Source: Rhizobium sp. CF122
GTDB lineage: Bacteria; Pseudomonadota; Alphaproteobacteria; Rhizobiales; Rhizobiaceae
Direction: 5' to 3'
Assembly: GCF_000282035.1 (NCBI RefSeq)
Contig: NZ_AKKA01000120.1
Coordinates: 117,643 to 181,642 of the forward strand
Length of the DNA stretch: 64,000 bases
The notes beneath the pieces were generated by a model. That model worked only from the letters and a program-made list of their open reading frames with translations. It had not been told where the DNA came from and ran no database searches. Shown piece after piece: positions 63,830-64,000 of the stretch. Position numbers and translations under genes: made by a program. How positions within the stretch are numbered: the first letter of the stretch is position 1; each line of letters starts with the position of its first letter.

Positions 63830-63905
63830 GGGCCTGTAGCTCAATGGTTAGAGCCGGCGGCTCATAACCGCTTGGTTGGGGGTTCGAGTCCCTCCGGGCC
63901 CACCA
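63830..63905 (+). tRNA. tRNA with CAU anticodon, best read as tRNA-Ile2 (lysidine type)
   Basis: A 76-nt cloverleaf with encoded CCA. The acceptor stem GGGCCTG pairs with CGGGCCC, the D arm has AGCTCAATGGTTAGAGC, the anticodon loop CTCATAA gives CAU, and the T arm is GGGGGTTCGAGTCCCTC. The stretch GGCTCATAACCGCTTGGT follows the E. coli tRNA-Ile2 pattern GACTCATAATCGCTTGGT, not the elongator tRNA-Met pattern. TilS would convert C34 to lysidine so that it reads AUA. The tRNA itself is certain; the amino acid assignment is strong but inferred. Confidence 0.93.
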
Positions 63906-63915
63906 GTTCCTCCAG

Positions 63916-64000
63916 TGTCCATACCGAAGACATAGGTAACAGAGCGTACCTAAGACATGGGTGACAACCTCGTGCCGAAACGGGTTGTCGATGGTTTGCA
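63916..64000. mobile_element. Probable terminal segment of an IS481-type insertion sequence (truncated by window end)
   Basis: Eleven bases after the tRNA begins TGTCCATACCGAAGACATAG. Two copies of a 16-nt unit follow: GAAGACATAGGTAACA (63926) and TAAGACATGGGTGACA (63951), 25 bp apart and matching at 13 of 16 positions. The phrase ACATGGGTGACA is familiar from the ends of IS481-family elements in rhizobia. The transposase would lie beyond the window, so identification is provisional. Confidence 0.5.

Overview
The window is chromosomal DNA of an alphaproteobacterium of the order Rhizobiales, most likely family Rhizobiaceae (Rhizobium/Sinorhizobium/Ensifer type). The grounds are a G+C-rich coding style, a betaine-lipid pair btaA-btaB, a PPi-dependent phosphofructokinase, a VirC1-like orphan ParA, many ABC uptake operons and an alphaproteobacterial-type RNase P RNA. 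The species cannot be fixed from sequence reading alone.

Region 1 (1-18 kb) is core chromosome. It holds rnpB, an amine-oxidase-like flavoprotein, and an unusually dense set of cell-wall enzymes: two SLT transglycosylases, an AmiD-type amidase, a penicillin-binding-type serine hydrolase, a GH25 muramidase lipoprotein and an MltB-like transglycosylase, with an L,D-transpeptidase further on at 25 kb. Among them lie a TerB/DnaJ protein, pfp, a LysE exporter, the phosphate-stress lipid genes btaA-btaB behind a candidate Pho box, a 25-codon membrane peptide gene, and an operon of a methyltransferase-fused ArsR-type regulator with metF. ettA and a secreted RNase T2 follow.

Region 2 (18-27 kb) is mixed metabolism: a lysophospholipase-like hydrolase, an EamA transporter, a translationally coupled CoA-transferase/thiamine-diphosphate enzyme pair, RidA, a small phosphatase-like protein, a DUF4432 sugar-epimerase-like protein, the L,D-transpeptidase and the ParA.

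Region 3 (27.5-48 kb) is catabolic. An apparent amine-alcohol pathway (iron alcohol dehydrogenase, aldehyde dehydrogenase, glutamine-synthetase-like ligase, APC permease, N-formylglutamate-amidohydrolase-like enzyme) would fit gamma-glutamylated amino-alcohol degradation. Next comes an RpiR regulator with a complete ABC importer, a NIPSNAP protein, and a divergent sugar/amino-sugar uptake locus: ABC importer plus MocA-type oxidoreductase on one side, BadF-type amino-sugar kinase, GntR/HutC regulator and PP2C phosphatase on the other. A matched pair of candidate operators lies between the two sides.

Region 4 (48-64 kb) has metH, whose promoter carries the same palindrome as the metF operon 37 kb away. 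It continues with an AGE-family isomerase, an alditol-oxidase-like flavoprotein, a UPF0303 protein, and a cluster of flavin reductase, hydantoin-type racemase and a polyamine-type ABC importer with a divergent FCD-GntR regulator. A small conserved protein, a SIMPL-domain protein, a CAU-anticodon tRNA best read as tRNA-Ile2, and what looks like the terminal repeat of an IS481-type element cut off by the window end complete it.

The best-supported regulatory story is the shared ATAAAGATATCTTTAT palindrome joining metF and metH under a cysteine-free ArsR-methyltransferase fusion. The most interesting possible pathway is the gamma-glutamyl amino-alcohol cluster.
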